Source: Betaproteobacteria bacterium (GTDB lineage: Bacteria > Pseudomonadota > Gammaproteobacteria > Burkholderiales > Thiobacillaceae). Taken from it: a stretch of 64,000 nt of DNA. The stretch covers positions 221,582 to 285,581 of the forward strand of contig JACRNB010000010.1 of NCBI GenBank assembly GCA_016219425.1, written 5' to 3'. The position numbers were made by a program, and so were the translations under genes. Of the stretch, positions 1 to 10,992 are shown piece by piece (within the stretch, counting starts at the first letter, position 1; every line of letters starts with the position of its first letter). Under the pieces are notes generated by a model. It was not told the DNA's origin. It saw only the letters and a program-made list of their open reading frames with translations, and searched no databases.

Positions 1-987
1 GACGCCCTGAGCGACCCCGGCGGCGCCACCCCGGCGCAACACATCACCGCCCACTTCATCACCGTGGCGGACCTGTTCCGTCAGGCTGCCGATCGCCTGC
101 AACTCACCTGGATCTCCGGGCGCGGCGGTGGTGACCGACAACTCACCTCCGACATCCTGCAAAAACCCACCCTGGCCCTGATCGGCCACCTCAACTTTGT
201 GCATCCCAACCGGGTGCAGGTGCTGGGCTGCGCGGAGATGGACTACCTGCGTCGTCTCCCCCCGGAGGCCCTGAATCATGCGGTGGGCAACCTCTTTTCC
301 ACCGAGATCGCCGCCGTGGTCGTCGCCAATGGCGAGGACGTCCCCGCCGCCATGGTTCAGGCTGCCGAACGGGCCGGCACGCCCCTGTTCACCTCCCCCC
401 AGGCCAGCCCCATGCTCATGGGCATCCTGGGGCACATGATGACCCAGGCCCTGGCCCCCTCCACCATCCTGCATGGCGTGTTTCTGGAGGTCTCCGGCCT
501 GGGCGTGTTGATCATGGGCGATCCGGCAGTGGGCAAGAGCGAACTGGCGCTGGAACTGATCTCGCGCGGCCACCGTCTGGTGGCGGATGACGCGGTGGAA
601 GTCTTCTCGGTCTCCCCCGACACCCTGGAGGGCCGCTGCCCCGCGCTCCTGCTCGACTTCATGGAGGTGCGCGGCCTGGGCGTCATCAACATCCGCCGCC
701 TGTTTGGCGAGACCGCTGTAAAGCAGAAGAAAAATCTCAAGCTCATCATCCACCTCACGCCCTGGGCGCAATGGCAGGAAGTGGATCGTCTCGACATGCG
801 CGCCGGCCAGTGCAACATCCTCGGCGTGGACATCCCCGAGGTGCGCATCCCCGTGGCCGTGGGACGCAACCTTGCGGTGCTGGTGGAGGTGGCCGTGCGC
901 AACCACATCCTCAGGCTGCGCGGTTTCAACTCGTCCGAGGAATTCGCCACGCGCCAGCGCGCAGCCATGGAGGCGAACGAACCATGA
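1..987 (+). CDS. hprK: HPr kinase/phosphorylase (5' end outside window)
   Basis: Bifunctional HPr Ser kinase/phosphorylase of the partial (nitrogen-type) PTS of proteobacteria. The Walker A loop GDPAVGKSE lies near residue 152 (counting from the GTG at 64), followed by the HprK signature LLDFMEVRGLGVINIRRL. The frame is open back to base 1 without a stop and has no ATG before 64. The GTG at 64 lacks a ribosome-binding site and would cut into the conserved N-terminal strand (ITVADLF), so the true start is probably upstream of the window, possibly as part of a PtsN-like IIA fusion. The stop overlaps the rapZ start (ATGA), indicating translational coupling. Confidence 0.93.
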   Translation, partial: DALSDPGGATPAQHITAHFITVADLFRQAADRLQLTWISGRGGGDRQLTSDILQKPTLALIGHLNFVHPNRVQVLGCAEMDYLRRLPPEALNHAVGNLFSTEIAAVVVANGEDVPAAMVQAAERAGTPLFTSPQASPMLMGILGHMMTQALAPSTILHGVFLEVSGLGVLIMGDPAVGKSELALELISRGHRLVADDAVEVFSVSPDTLEGRCPALLLDFMEVRGLGVINIRRLFGETAVKQKKNLKLIIHLTPWAQWQEVDRLDMRAGQCNILGVDIPEVRIPVAVGRNLAVLVEVAVRNHILRLRGFNSSEEFATRQRAAMEANEP

Positions 988-1814
988 GACTCGTCCTGAT
1001 CAGCGGGCTTTCCGGCTCCGGCAAGAGCGTGGCGCTCAAGGCGCTGGAAGACGCCGGTTTCTACTGCGTGGACAACCTGCCTGCGCCGTTGCTGCCGGAG
1101 ACGGTGGAATACCTGCGTCTGTCCAGCATCAAGGAAGCCGCCATCAGCATCGACGCCCGCAGCGCCAACCTCACCGGCCTGCCCCAGGAGATTGAACGCC
1201 TGAGCGCGCGCATGCAGGTGCGGGTGCTGTTCCTCACCGCCAAGGAGGAAACGCTGGTCAAGCGCTTCTCCGAGACCCGCCGCCGCCACCCCCTGTCCAC
1301 CGGCGAGCGCTCCCTGGAGGAATGCATCCGCCAGGAGCGCGACATGCTGGCGGGCATCTCCGACAACGCCCATCTGCTCGATACCAGCGACGTCTCCGCC
1401 AACGCCCTGCGCGCCTGGATCAAGGACATCCTGCAACTGGAGAACAGCAAGTTCACCCTGGTGTTTCAGTCCTTTGGTTTCAAGCACGGCATCCCCATGG
1501 ATGCCGACCTGGTGTTCGATGTGCGCTGTCTGCCCAACCCCTATTACGACCCCGGCCTGCGTGCGCTGACCGGACGCGACGCCCAGGTCATCGCCTTTCT
1601 GCAGAGCCAGGAAACGGTGCGTTCGATGCTGGAAGACATCCGCACCTATGTGGAAAAGTGGCTGCCTTCCTACATGCGGGACAACCGCCACTACTTCACC
1701 GTCGCCCTGGGCTGCACCGGCGGCCAGCACCGTTCGGTCTATTTCGCCGAGATGCTGGCGGACCACTTCCGCGAGACCCAGCAGGTGCTGGTGCGCCACC
1801 GCGAACTGTCATGA
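984..1814 (+). CDS. rapZ: RNase adapter protein RapZ
   Basis: 276-residue P-loop protein of the RapZ/YvcJ family, which in enterobacteria delivers the small RNA GlmZ to RNase E and senses glucosamine-6-phosphate. Walker A is GLSGSGKS at about residues 8-15. The central ETRRRHPL segment and the C-terminal GCTGGQHRSVY motif, both typical of the family, are present. The ATG at 984 overlaps the hprK stop by ATGA. The hprK-rapZ order is common in betaproteobacteria. The regulatory target here cannot be read from the sequence. Confidence 0.95.
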   Translation: MRLVLISGLSGSGKSVALKALEDAGFYCVDNLPAPLLPETVEYLRLSSIKEAAISIDARSANLTGLPQEIERLSARMQVRVLFLTAKEETLVKRFSETRRRHPLSTGERSLEECIRQERDMLAGISDNAHLLDTSDVSANALRAWIKDILQLENSKFTLVFQSFGFKHGIPMDADLVFDVRCLPNPYYDPGLRALTGRDAQVIAFLQSQETVRSMLEDIRTYVEKWLPSYMRDNRHYFTVALGCTGGQHRSVYFAEMLADHFRETQQVLVRHRELS

Positions 1815-2164
1815 CCCGCTTGCGTCCCGGCGATTGGCTCCTGCTGCTCGCCGGGTTTGCCGGGCTTGCGCTCCTCTGGACGCGGCAGGCCGGCAGTCTG
1901 GAAGGCAGGGTGATCGTGCGGGTGGATGGCCGGGTGACGCAGGAATCCAGCCTGCGCCTGGATCGTGAGATCACCGTTAGCGGCCCTTTGGGCTCAAGTC
2001 GTATCGAGATTCGGGAGGGTCGCGTGCGCATCGCCGCCGACCCCAGCCCGCGCCAGCTCTGTGTGCGCCAGGGCTGGATACCGCCCGGCGGCGCGGCGGT
2101 CTGCCTGCCCAACCGCGTCAGCGTGGAAAACGCCGCGGCGGGGTATGACTCGCTGAATTACTAG
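1811..2164 (+). CDS. NusG domain II-containing protein
   Basis: 117-residue protein with one hydrophobic segment at about residues 8-24 (signal anchor), then a small beta-rich domain. The pattern SLRLDREITV..GPLGSSRIEI..GRVRI and CVRQGWI....AVCLPN matches the NusG domain II/DUF1312 family, which is often exported and of unknown function. It starts at the ATG overlapping the rapZ stop (ATGA), so it is the third coupled gene of the hprK-rapZ operon. The family call rests on pattern recognition. Confidence 0.75.
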   Translation: MTRLRPGDWLLLLAGFAGLALLWTRQAGSLEGRVIVRVDGRVTQESSLRLDREITVSGPLGSSRIEIREGRVRIAADPSPRQLCVRQGWIPPGGAAVCLPNRVSVENAAAGYDSLNY

Positions 2165-2173
2165 GCCAGGTTA

Positions 2174-6025
<3,852 letters not shown>

Positions 6026-6245
6026 GGCGTCAGGCCCTGAAGGGCGGCTGGATCGGGCGCGCGAGTTTAGCACCGGGGGGGAGGGCCCCTTCGGATGGAC
6101 CATGCCAAGGGGATGGGCGGGAGGCGCCTGGTTCGAACAGGACATCTGCGCCCACCAAGGGGGCGCTTCCACGCCCGTTGGCAACATGGATAGCGCCATA
6201 TCCGTCGCGCATCTCCGATGTTGTCATCCCCGCGCAGGTGGTTTT

Positions 6246-6326
6246 GTAGGAGCCCGGCTGTGCCGGGCGATTGCGCCCGTTCACAGTGTTCGTGCGGATG
6301 ATCGCCCGGCACAGCCGGGCTCCTAC
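6246..6326. repeat. REP-type inverted pair, family C
   Basis: GTAGGAGCCCGGCTGTGCCG on the left is matched by its reverse complement on the right, about 30 bases apart. The same arms recur at 16736, 50726, 57717 and 62603. Confidence 0.85.
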
Positions 6327-6439
6327 AGGGTGGAGCGTCACCCAAGACAGCCGGTGGCATCCCAGGCTCAGGTTTTGAGCCTGACTGCGGTTAGAACGGT
6401 AGTGTGGATACCCGTTCGGAGCCCCCATGGGATGCCTGA

Positions 6440-6604
6440 TTGGCATTCGGGCCGCTGGGGATTTTTCTGCTGGGGCTGGCCCTGCTGATCCACCGCGCTG
6501 TGGTCGATTCAGCGGGAGCGCCCACGGCTCCACGTTCGTTGTTTTTTTCACTGATCGCCCTGCTTGCAGTCTGGCTCCTGGGGCGGACAGATGACGATGC
6601 GTAA
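6440..6604 (+). CDS. Possible tiny membrane protein (TTG start)
   Basis: 54-codon frame starting at a TTG immediately after an in-frame TGA and ending at TAA. It reads as two hydrophobic helices (PLGIFLLGLALLIH and SLFFSLIALLAVWLL) separated by a polar loop with a DDD tail. No clear Shine-Dalgarno is present, so it may be the remnant of a larger gene or chance. The hydrophobicity and its place in a block with other tiny membrane ORFs are the only support. Confidence 0.25.
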   Translation: MAFGPLGIFLLGLALLIHRAVVDSAGAPTAPRSLFFSLIALLAVWLLGRTDDDA

Positions 6605-6662
6605 TAGGTTCGGCGCCGTTTTTTGAATGACAAGTGACAAAAAGACAAAACAGGAACTTTCC

Positions 6663-7487
6663 ATGACCAACACCACCCTGCACCCGGACTGGGTCGCCCT
6701 CACGGACCGAGTCGCCCGCCTCAAGGAGGGGCTCGCGCTACTGCTGGAAGAGGAATCCCGACTCCTGCTCCAGGAACAGCCGGTGCTGTTCGCCGAATAC
6801 CAGGCCAATCTGGGGGCGCTGGACCTGGACCAGCTGGTTCTCGACGCGGAATGCGCCACCCTGCGTTACCGGGTCGAACGCATCACCGCCCGCAAGAACC
6901 GGGTCGAGCCGATCAACGCCGAATGGCTCGCCCGACTGGATCAGGAAGTGGCCCTGGAACAAGCCGCCTGGGTCGAACGCCTGGCCGCGCGGGAAGTGGA
7001 ACTGGCCAAGGGACTGGCGGGTTACCTCAGTCTGGCTCCGGTGGACCCGGTGATCCACGCCCGCTGCAAACAGGCCTATCGCCGTCTGGTGCGGTTGCTG
7101 CACCCGGACGTGACCCAAGACCCGGAAGCCAGCCGGCGCTACTGGCAGGCGGTTCAGGAGGCGTACCGGGCGTGGGACGCCGATGCCCTGGAAGGCCTGC
7201 TGGCAGTGGTCCGGGTCGGAGACGAAACCCCCGAGGATGCACCCCAGGGGCTGGATGCCCTTGTCCAGGAAGTCTGTCGCCTGGAAACCCTCACCGACAC
7301 CCTGCGGCAACGCCAGACTGCCCTGCTGGAGCGCATCCCCTTCTGCTACCGCGATCTCCTGGCTGATTCAGCACAGGTGGCCGCCCTGCGCCAGGAACGG
7401 CACGAAGCCATCGTCCGCGCCCGTACCCGGCGCGACCAGTTGGCGGCCCTGGTGCAGACCCTGCTGGAACCTCCGGTCTATCACTGA
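6663..7487 (+). CDS. J-domain-like coiled-coil protein
   Basis: 274 residues. The N-terminal half is helical and rich in Glu, Leu and Arg (probable coiled coil). The middle carries a J-domain-like segment with the diagnostic HPD tripeptide at residues 147-149 (YRRLVRLLHPDVTQDP), followed by WQAVQEAYRAWD. J domains stimulate DnaK/Hsp70 ATPase, but the isolated, mid-protein J-like segment here does not identify a client. The start at 6663 is preferred over 6627 because AGGAA sits 8-9 bases upstream. It is the first gene of a three-gene run (6663-9479), ending two bases before the next start. No named family recognised. Confidence 0.7.
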   Translation: MTNTTLHPDWVALTDRVARLKEGLALLLEEESRLLLQEQPVLFAEYQANLGALDLDQLVLDAECATLRYRVERITARKNRVEPINAEWLARLDQEVALEQAAWVERLAAREVELAKGLAGYLSLAPVDPVIHARCKQAYRRLVRLLHPDVTQDPEASRRYWQAVQEAYRAWDADALEGLLAVVRVGDETPEDAPQGLDALVQEVCRLETLTDTLRQRQTALLERIPFCYRDLLADSAQVAALRQERHEAIVRARTRRDQLAALVQTLLEPPVYH

Positions 7488-7488
7488 C

Positions 7489-7911
7489 ATGACCACGACC
7501 ATCGCCTTGCCCGATACCGACCTCAGCCGCCAGCTCATGCAGCATGGCCTGGGCGGGAGCGGCCTGCCCATCCCCTTCCTGGGACGGGAGATTGAACTGC
7601 TGGTCACCTACATCGCCGGTATGGAACACCACAACAGCCAGGAGCAAGCCCGCGCCCTGCCGCTGGAAGGGGAGTGCACCCTGCGGCGCGAGCCGGACAA
7701 CGCCCACGATGAACGGGCCATCGCCGTGCACTGGCAAGGCCGGCGCATCGGCTACGTCCCGCGTCGCTCCAACCCGGTTCTGGCTGCCCTGATGGACGCT
7801 GGCAAATTGCTTCGGGCGCGCCTGCTGGCCACCCGGCCCAAATGCCCCGCCTGGATGGTCAAGCAGGAGGGCCTTGACCGGGAAATCCGCATTCTTCTGG
7901 CGGAGCTATGA
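7489..7911 (+). CDS. HIRAN domain protein
   Basis: 140 residues. The C-terminal two thirds match a HIRAN fold: LEGECTLRREPDNAHDERAI, then HWQGRRIGYVPRRSNPVLA. HIRAN domains bind DNA ends, including 3' ends in eukaryotic HLTF, and stand-alone bacterial versions occur near DNA-processing and mobile genes. The start ATG lies right after the J-domain gene stop. Its own stop overlaps the next start (ATGA). The role is inferred from the domain only; the substrate is unknown. Confidence 0.8.
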   Translation: MTTTIALPDTDLSRQLMQHGLGGSGLPIPFLGREIELLVTYIAGMEHHNSQEQARALPLEGECTLRREPDNAHDERAIAVHWQGRRIGYVPRRSNPVLAALMDAGKLLRARLLATRPKCPAWMVKQEGLDREIRILLAEL

Positions 7912-9479
7912 ACCGAGGTCTTGTGAAAGGGCTTCTACAGCCGAGACTGCCGGTCGCTTTGCGCTGGTGCATGGCCCGTGCGGCCATTTTGTTCAATCGA
8001 GCTACTCGATGCCCTGAACAACTGCGCCAGGACGATCTGCGGCGGATGCTGAATCTGGTTGGAGTGCTTTATGAGGCCACCCCAGGGCCGCTCAAAGGGC
8101 CGGACTTCCTGGCGCCCCACTGGATCAGGAGCCTGGGCAACCTGACGAATTTGCCCATGGATGCCTGGGATTCGCGAACCGCCCGCCATGCGTATATCTG
8201 GCTGTGCTTCCTGCGTGGGCCGGTGGAGGGTTCTGTGCTGAGGCGCTATCCACTGCGGGTTGGGGAGGTTTTTGAATTGCCGCCTGGTTTGACCGACAAA
8301 CTGGGCTACAGCGCATGGCGCGTACAGGAATTGGACGGGGCGGGGGCTTTCCTGACGCGCGGGCATGACGCAGTCTGGGTCCATTCACTCTTGGCGGGAC
8401 TCTGGCTTACAGACCCGGTGGCGAGGGTTGAAGAGTTTGACGAGACGCTCCCGCTTTCGCATCGGTACTCCCCCAGGTTGGTCAGCCCAGCGCTGGGATA
8501 CAGGGGGGCTGTTGTACAGCCTCAACGCGGGCAACCGGCAACTCACTCGCTAGGACAGCACTTCCAGGGAAACGCCCTGTGGGGATGGATCCAATGGACG
8601 ATCTGTGCTGAACGGGACACCGTTCTCAGCTTGAGTTATGTCTACCCTCCCTTCCTGGACATCTGGCTTTGGAATATCCACATCGCGGCAGATTGCTTGC
8701 CCTGCTCTCTTCATCTTGATTGCGAGGGATACCAGCCCCGACTTACAGCCTTCATTCCCGCCGATGACCCGACCGCAATTGGTATCTCATTCCATAGCAG
8801 GGAAGACGAAGTTGGAGTGGTGATCGTACGCATGCCCCGCGAGAACTGGGTGCGACAGATGGGACAGGTGTTCCAGGATTTCTTCGCGGCGGATTACATC
8901 CCCTACCTATGGGAGACCGAGACCTTGGGGCAGGACCAGCCGGAATACCTGCCCTGGCATTTTCCGGCAGCCCTATATCAGGCCAGACCCGCCTATTCCC
9001 CGTTACAAAACCGCGCGCAACTTTGGTTACGCCTGGCTTGGTGGTCGCACCGGACAGGCGGCAGTGGGTGTCAAAAGGAGATAGACGAGGCGTCTCGCAG
9101 GGCGAGATACCAGGGCCAAACCTTGAACTGGGCGCTTTTCGCCTGGCTTTCCGCCAACGACCTGATGCCGGAAACCCCAACACCGCAAGCACTGCGTAAC
9201 GCCTACGCCTTGCTTCCCGAAGAGTTGCGCGCCGCACTGGAAGAGGGGGACGCCGCCATCCGTCGATTTAAAGCCGAGGTTCGTGCATACAAGCCGGAAC
9301 GTGATGCGGACGTACCTGACCTGGCAAGGCTGAATTGGAAGGTTGCCATGGCGTTGGCCTGGGTCACACGACGGTTGAGGCGCTATTGGCCTGCACTCCC
9401 TAATGACCCGAATTGTCCGCTCGCTATAGCCAGTTCAGGATTGCTTGGGGGTGGAACCTCGAAGTCTGTGGCGTCGTGA
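7908..9479 (+). CDS. Tryptophan-rich protein of unknown function
   Basis: 523 residues, ATGA-overlapped with the HIRAN gene. I do not recognise a family. It is rich in Trp and aromatic residues (for example WGWIQWTI, WLWNIHIA, LRLAWWSHRTGG), shows no signal peptide or clear long membrane helix, and has a charged helical C-terminus (RFKAEVRAYKPERDAD) followed by WKVAMALAWVTRRLRRYW. Base composition is visibly less GC-rich than the housekeeping genes around it, which suggests acquisition by transfer. The strict coupling argues that the J-like, HIRAN and this protein act together. Confidence 0.7.
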   Translation: MNRGLVKGLLQPRLPVALRWCMARAAILFNRATRCPEQLRQDDLRRMLNLVGVLYEATPGPLKGPDFLAPHWIRSLGNLTNLPMDAWDSRTARHAYIWLCFLRGPVEGSVLRRYPLRVGEVFELPPGLTDKLGYSAWRVQELDGAGAFLTRGHDAVWVHSLLAGLWLTDPVARVEEFDETLPLSHRYSPRLVSPALGYRGAVVQPQRGQPATHSLGQHFQGNALWGWIQWTICAERDTVLSLSYVYPPFLDIWLWNIHIAADCLPCSLHLDCEGYQPRLTAFIPADDPTAIGISFHSREDEVGVVIVRMPRENWVRQMGQVFQDFFAADYIPYLWETETLGQDQPEYLPWHFPAALYQARPAYSPLQNRAQLWLRLAWWSHRTGGSGCQKEIDEASRRARYQGQTLNWALFAWLSANDLMPETPTPQALRNAYALLPEELRAALEEGDAAIRRFKAEVRAYKPERDADVPDLARLNWKVAMALAWVTRRLRRYWPALPNDPNCPLAIASSGLLGGGTSKSVAS

Positions 9480-9485
9480 ATTAGG

Positions 9486-9647
9486 TTAAGGGCTACGGGC
9501 GCTAAGTAGGCGCAGGGCCAGCCAAGCAAGCCGCAAGCAGAGTGCAGCGAACAGGATGCCGAAGATGGTAAAGGCCCATATCTGCATGGAGAGGAGAGTC
9601 AGCGTAGAGCCGATCAGTGCGAGCAAGAGGTAGGCGTCGGCGGACAT
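9486..9647 (-). CDS. Small two-helix membrane protein
   Basis: 53-residue ORF starting MSADAYLLLALIGST. It is almost entirely hydrophobic, with two predicted membrane segments (YLLLALIGSTLTLLSMQIWAF and FGILFAALCLRLAWLAL) and a positively charged tail. Its stop lies 7 bases beyond the convergent 523-residue gene. Too short for family recognition; length and composition resemble small stress or toxin-type membrane peptides, but that is inference. Confidence 0.4.
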   Translation of the reverse strand: MSADAYLLLALIGSTLTLLSMQIWAFTIFGILFAALCLRLAWLALRLLSARSP

Positions 9648-9685
9648 GGATCAGTTATGGCCTTTGAACAAACTAAGTTGTGCTG

Positions 9686-9892
9686 TCAACGGGATATTCG
9701 GAAGCAAGGCGAGCTTAGAGTTGCCATCATTCGCCTTCGCCAGATGAATCCGATGATTGCCCCAAGGACGGCCATCAGCCACACACCGAATAGCAGCACG
9801 GCACCCAGAAACAGAGGTGCCACTGGGGAAATCCAAGTCAACACCGCCACCAAAGCGGCGCAAGCCAGCGGAATGTTCAGGGCGCCTGTCAT
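9686..9892 (-). CDS. Small hydrophobic membrane protein
   Basis: 68 residues from the ATG at 9892 (MTGALNIPLACAALVAVL). Two hydrophobic helices (IPLACAALVAVLTWI and APLFLGAVLLFGVWLMAVLG), then a basic IWRRR stop-transfer. The frame continues upstream to 10042, but that extension is Trp/Arg-rich and less protein-like, so the inner start is preferred. It is codirectional with the 53-residue ORF, about 40 bases apart, possibly a small operon. Function unknown. Confidence 0.4.
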   Translation of the reverse strand: MTGALNIPLACAALVAVLTWISPVAPLFLGAVLLFGVWLMAVLGAIIGFIWRRRMMATLSSPCFRISR

Positions 9893-10056
9893 GGCGTCAG
9901 TATAGATATCCCATGTGGGGTGTATTGGACGCCAACGTCCATCTCTCCACCCAAGTGCCCGCAAGACTCCGCAGATCCATTCCCATCGCCAGACGGGCTC
10001 ATGTTCTGAGCCCGGCCCGGTCCACACTGGGGATGCCCTCACAACCGGAGTGCCCC

Positions 10057-10275
10057 ATGTCTCCCTTTGATCTGTTGTGCAAATTGCTGGATGTCCTATT
10101 CATCGGGATCATGAATCTGGTTTCCCTGATGTTCTTTGCCATATTGGTCTCGCTGATAGTCTGGATGGAGCCCATCTTGGGATACGCCGTCGGCCTGGCA
10201 ATTGCCTATCAGTTTGTGTTGCCTTTACTCCCCAGGGGTTCCAGGTGGGCGAGAACGGAGCAACGACGCGGATGA
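10057..10275 (+). CDS. Small membrane protein
   Basis: 72 residues beginning MSPFDLLCKLLDVLF. Hydrophobic helices span about residues 13-35 and 40-58, followed by a basic tail (RGSRWARTEQRRG). It is divergent from the two minus-strand small membrane ORFs and upstream of the antitoxin gene. No family recognised. Local base composition is lower in GC than the flanking core genes. Confidence 0.45.
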   Translation: MSPFDLLCKLLDVLFIGIMNLVSLMFFAILVSLIVWMEPILGYAVGLAIAYQFVLPLLPRGSRWARTEQRRG

Positions 10276-10354
10276 GATGGATGGGAGAAGCCCCGTTGCC
10301 CTCCCCATTCCGACGGCTTACATTTCGATCAATTAAGTAATTCAGGAGCTCGCC

Positions 10355-10579
10355 ATGCGCAGCACCCTCACCGAACGGGGCCAGACCGTGGTGCCCGCTG
10401 CGGTGCGCAAGCACTTTTCCCTCACTCCCTCGGATCGGCTGGAGTGGATCATCGAAGGCGACAGCCTGCGGGTGACGCCGGTACATGCCGACCCCATCGA
10501 AGCCTTTCGCGGACGCGGCAAGGGCGGGGCCGCCGACCGCCTGCTGGCGGAGCGCCACGCCGACGGCGAAGGCGAATGA
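10355..10579 (+). CDS. AbrB/SpoVT-fold antitoxin (VapB-like)
   Basis: 74 residues. The swapped-hairpin DNA-binding pattern RSTLTERGQTVVPAAVRKHF, followed by DRLEWIIEGDSLRVTPV, is typical of AbrB/MazE-type antitoxins. The C-terminal tail (DPIEAFRGRGKGG) would be the toxin-binding arm. CAGGAG lies upstream of the ATG at 10355. The stop overlaps the PIN toxin start (ATGA). Such antitoxins usually autoregulate their own promoter; no operator could be picked out by eye. Confidence 0.85.
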   Translation: MRSTLTERGQTVVPAAVRKHFSLTPSDRLEWIIEGDSLRVTPVHADPIEAFRGRGKGGAADRLLAERHADGEGE

Positions 10580-10992
10580 AGCGCTGGCTGCTGGATACCT
10601 CCGCCCTGCTCGCCCTGCGGGATGACGAACCGGGTGCGGACGAGGTGGCCGATCTGCTGCGGCAGGCGCAACAGGGCAAGGCGCGCTGCTTCGGCTGCTT
10701 CATGACCCTGATGGAAGTGCATTACCGGGTCTGGAAGGATGAAGGCGAGGCGGCGGGGCGGCTCGCCCTGGCCCAATGCCAGGCCCTGCCCATCGAATGG
10801 CGGCACGAAACCCCCGAGATGCTCGAAGCCGCCGCCCGTCTCAAGGCCACCCGGCGGGTTTCCCTGGCGGATGCCTGGATCGCCGCCTGCGCCGAACTCG
10901 AAGCCGCCACCCTGGTGCACAAAGACCCGGAGTTCGAACCCCTGCCCTTGCCGCAAAAGCGCCTTCCCTACAAAGACAACCAACCAGCATGA
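10576..10992 (+). CDS. PIN-domain ribonuclease toxin (VapC-like)
   Basis: 138 residues. The PIN fold begins [17 protein letters not shown] with the first catalytic Asp. Further acidic residues expected for Mg2+ binding are seen in MTLMEVHYR and in [23 protein letters not shown]. VapC toxins are tRNA or rRNA endonucleases; the target here is unknown. Both ends are coupled: the start overlaps the antitoxin stop and its stop overlaps the restriction gene start (ATGA in each case). A TA pair so linked to a restriction gene suggests a co-transferred stability/defence cassette. Confidence 0.85.
   Translation: MKRWLLDTSALLALRDDEPGADEVADLLRQAQQGKARCFGCFMTLMEVHYRVWKDEGEAAGRLALAQCQALPIEWRHETPEMLEAAARLKATRRVSLADAWIAACAELEAATLVHKDPEFEPLPLPQKRLPYKDNQPA

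Larger units (their letters stand above)
6026..6662. other. Long intergenic region between metH and the J-domain operon
   Basis: 637 bases without a confident gene. It holds a REP-type inverted pair (6246-6326), a short inverted repeat CAGGCTCA..TGAGCCTG at 6363-6383 with no T-run, and one possible tiny hydrophobic ORF (6440-6604). I saw no riboswitch or tRNA. Promoters for metH (minus) and the operon starting at 6663 must lie here, but no convincing -35/-10 pair stands out. Confidence 0.6.

Noticed and set aside
6026..6230. SAH, SAM or cobalamin riboswitch upstream of metH
   Set aside because: No conserved core of these riboswitches was recognised on the minus strand.
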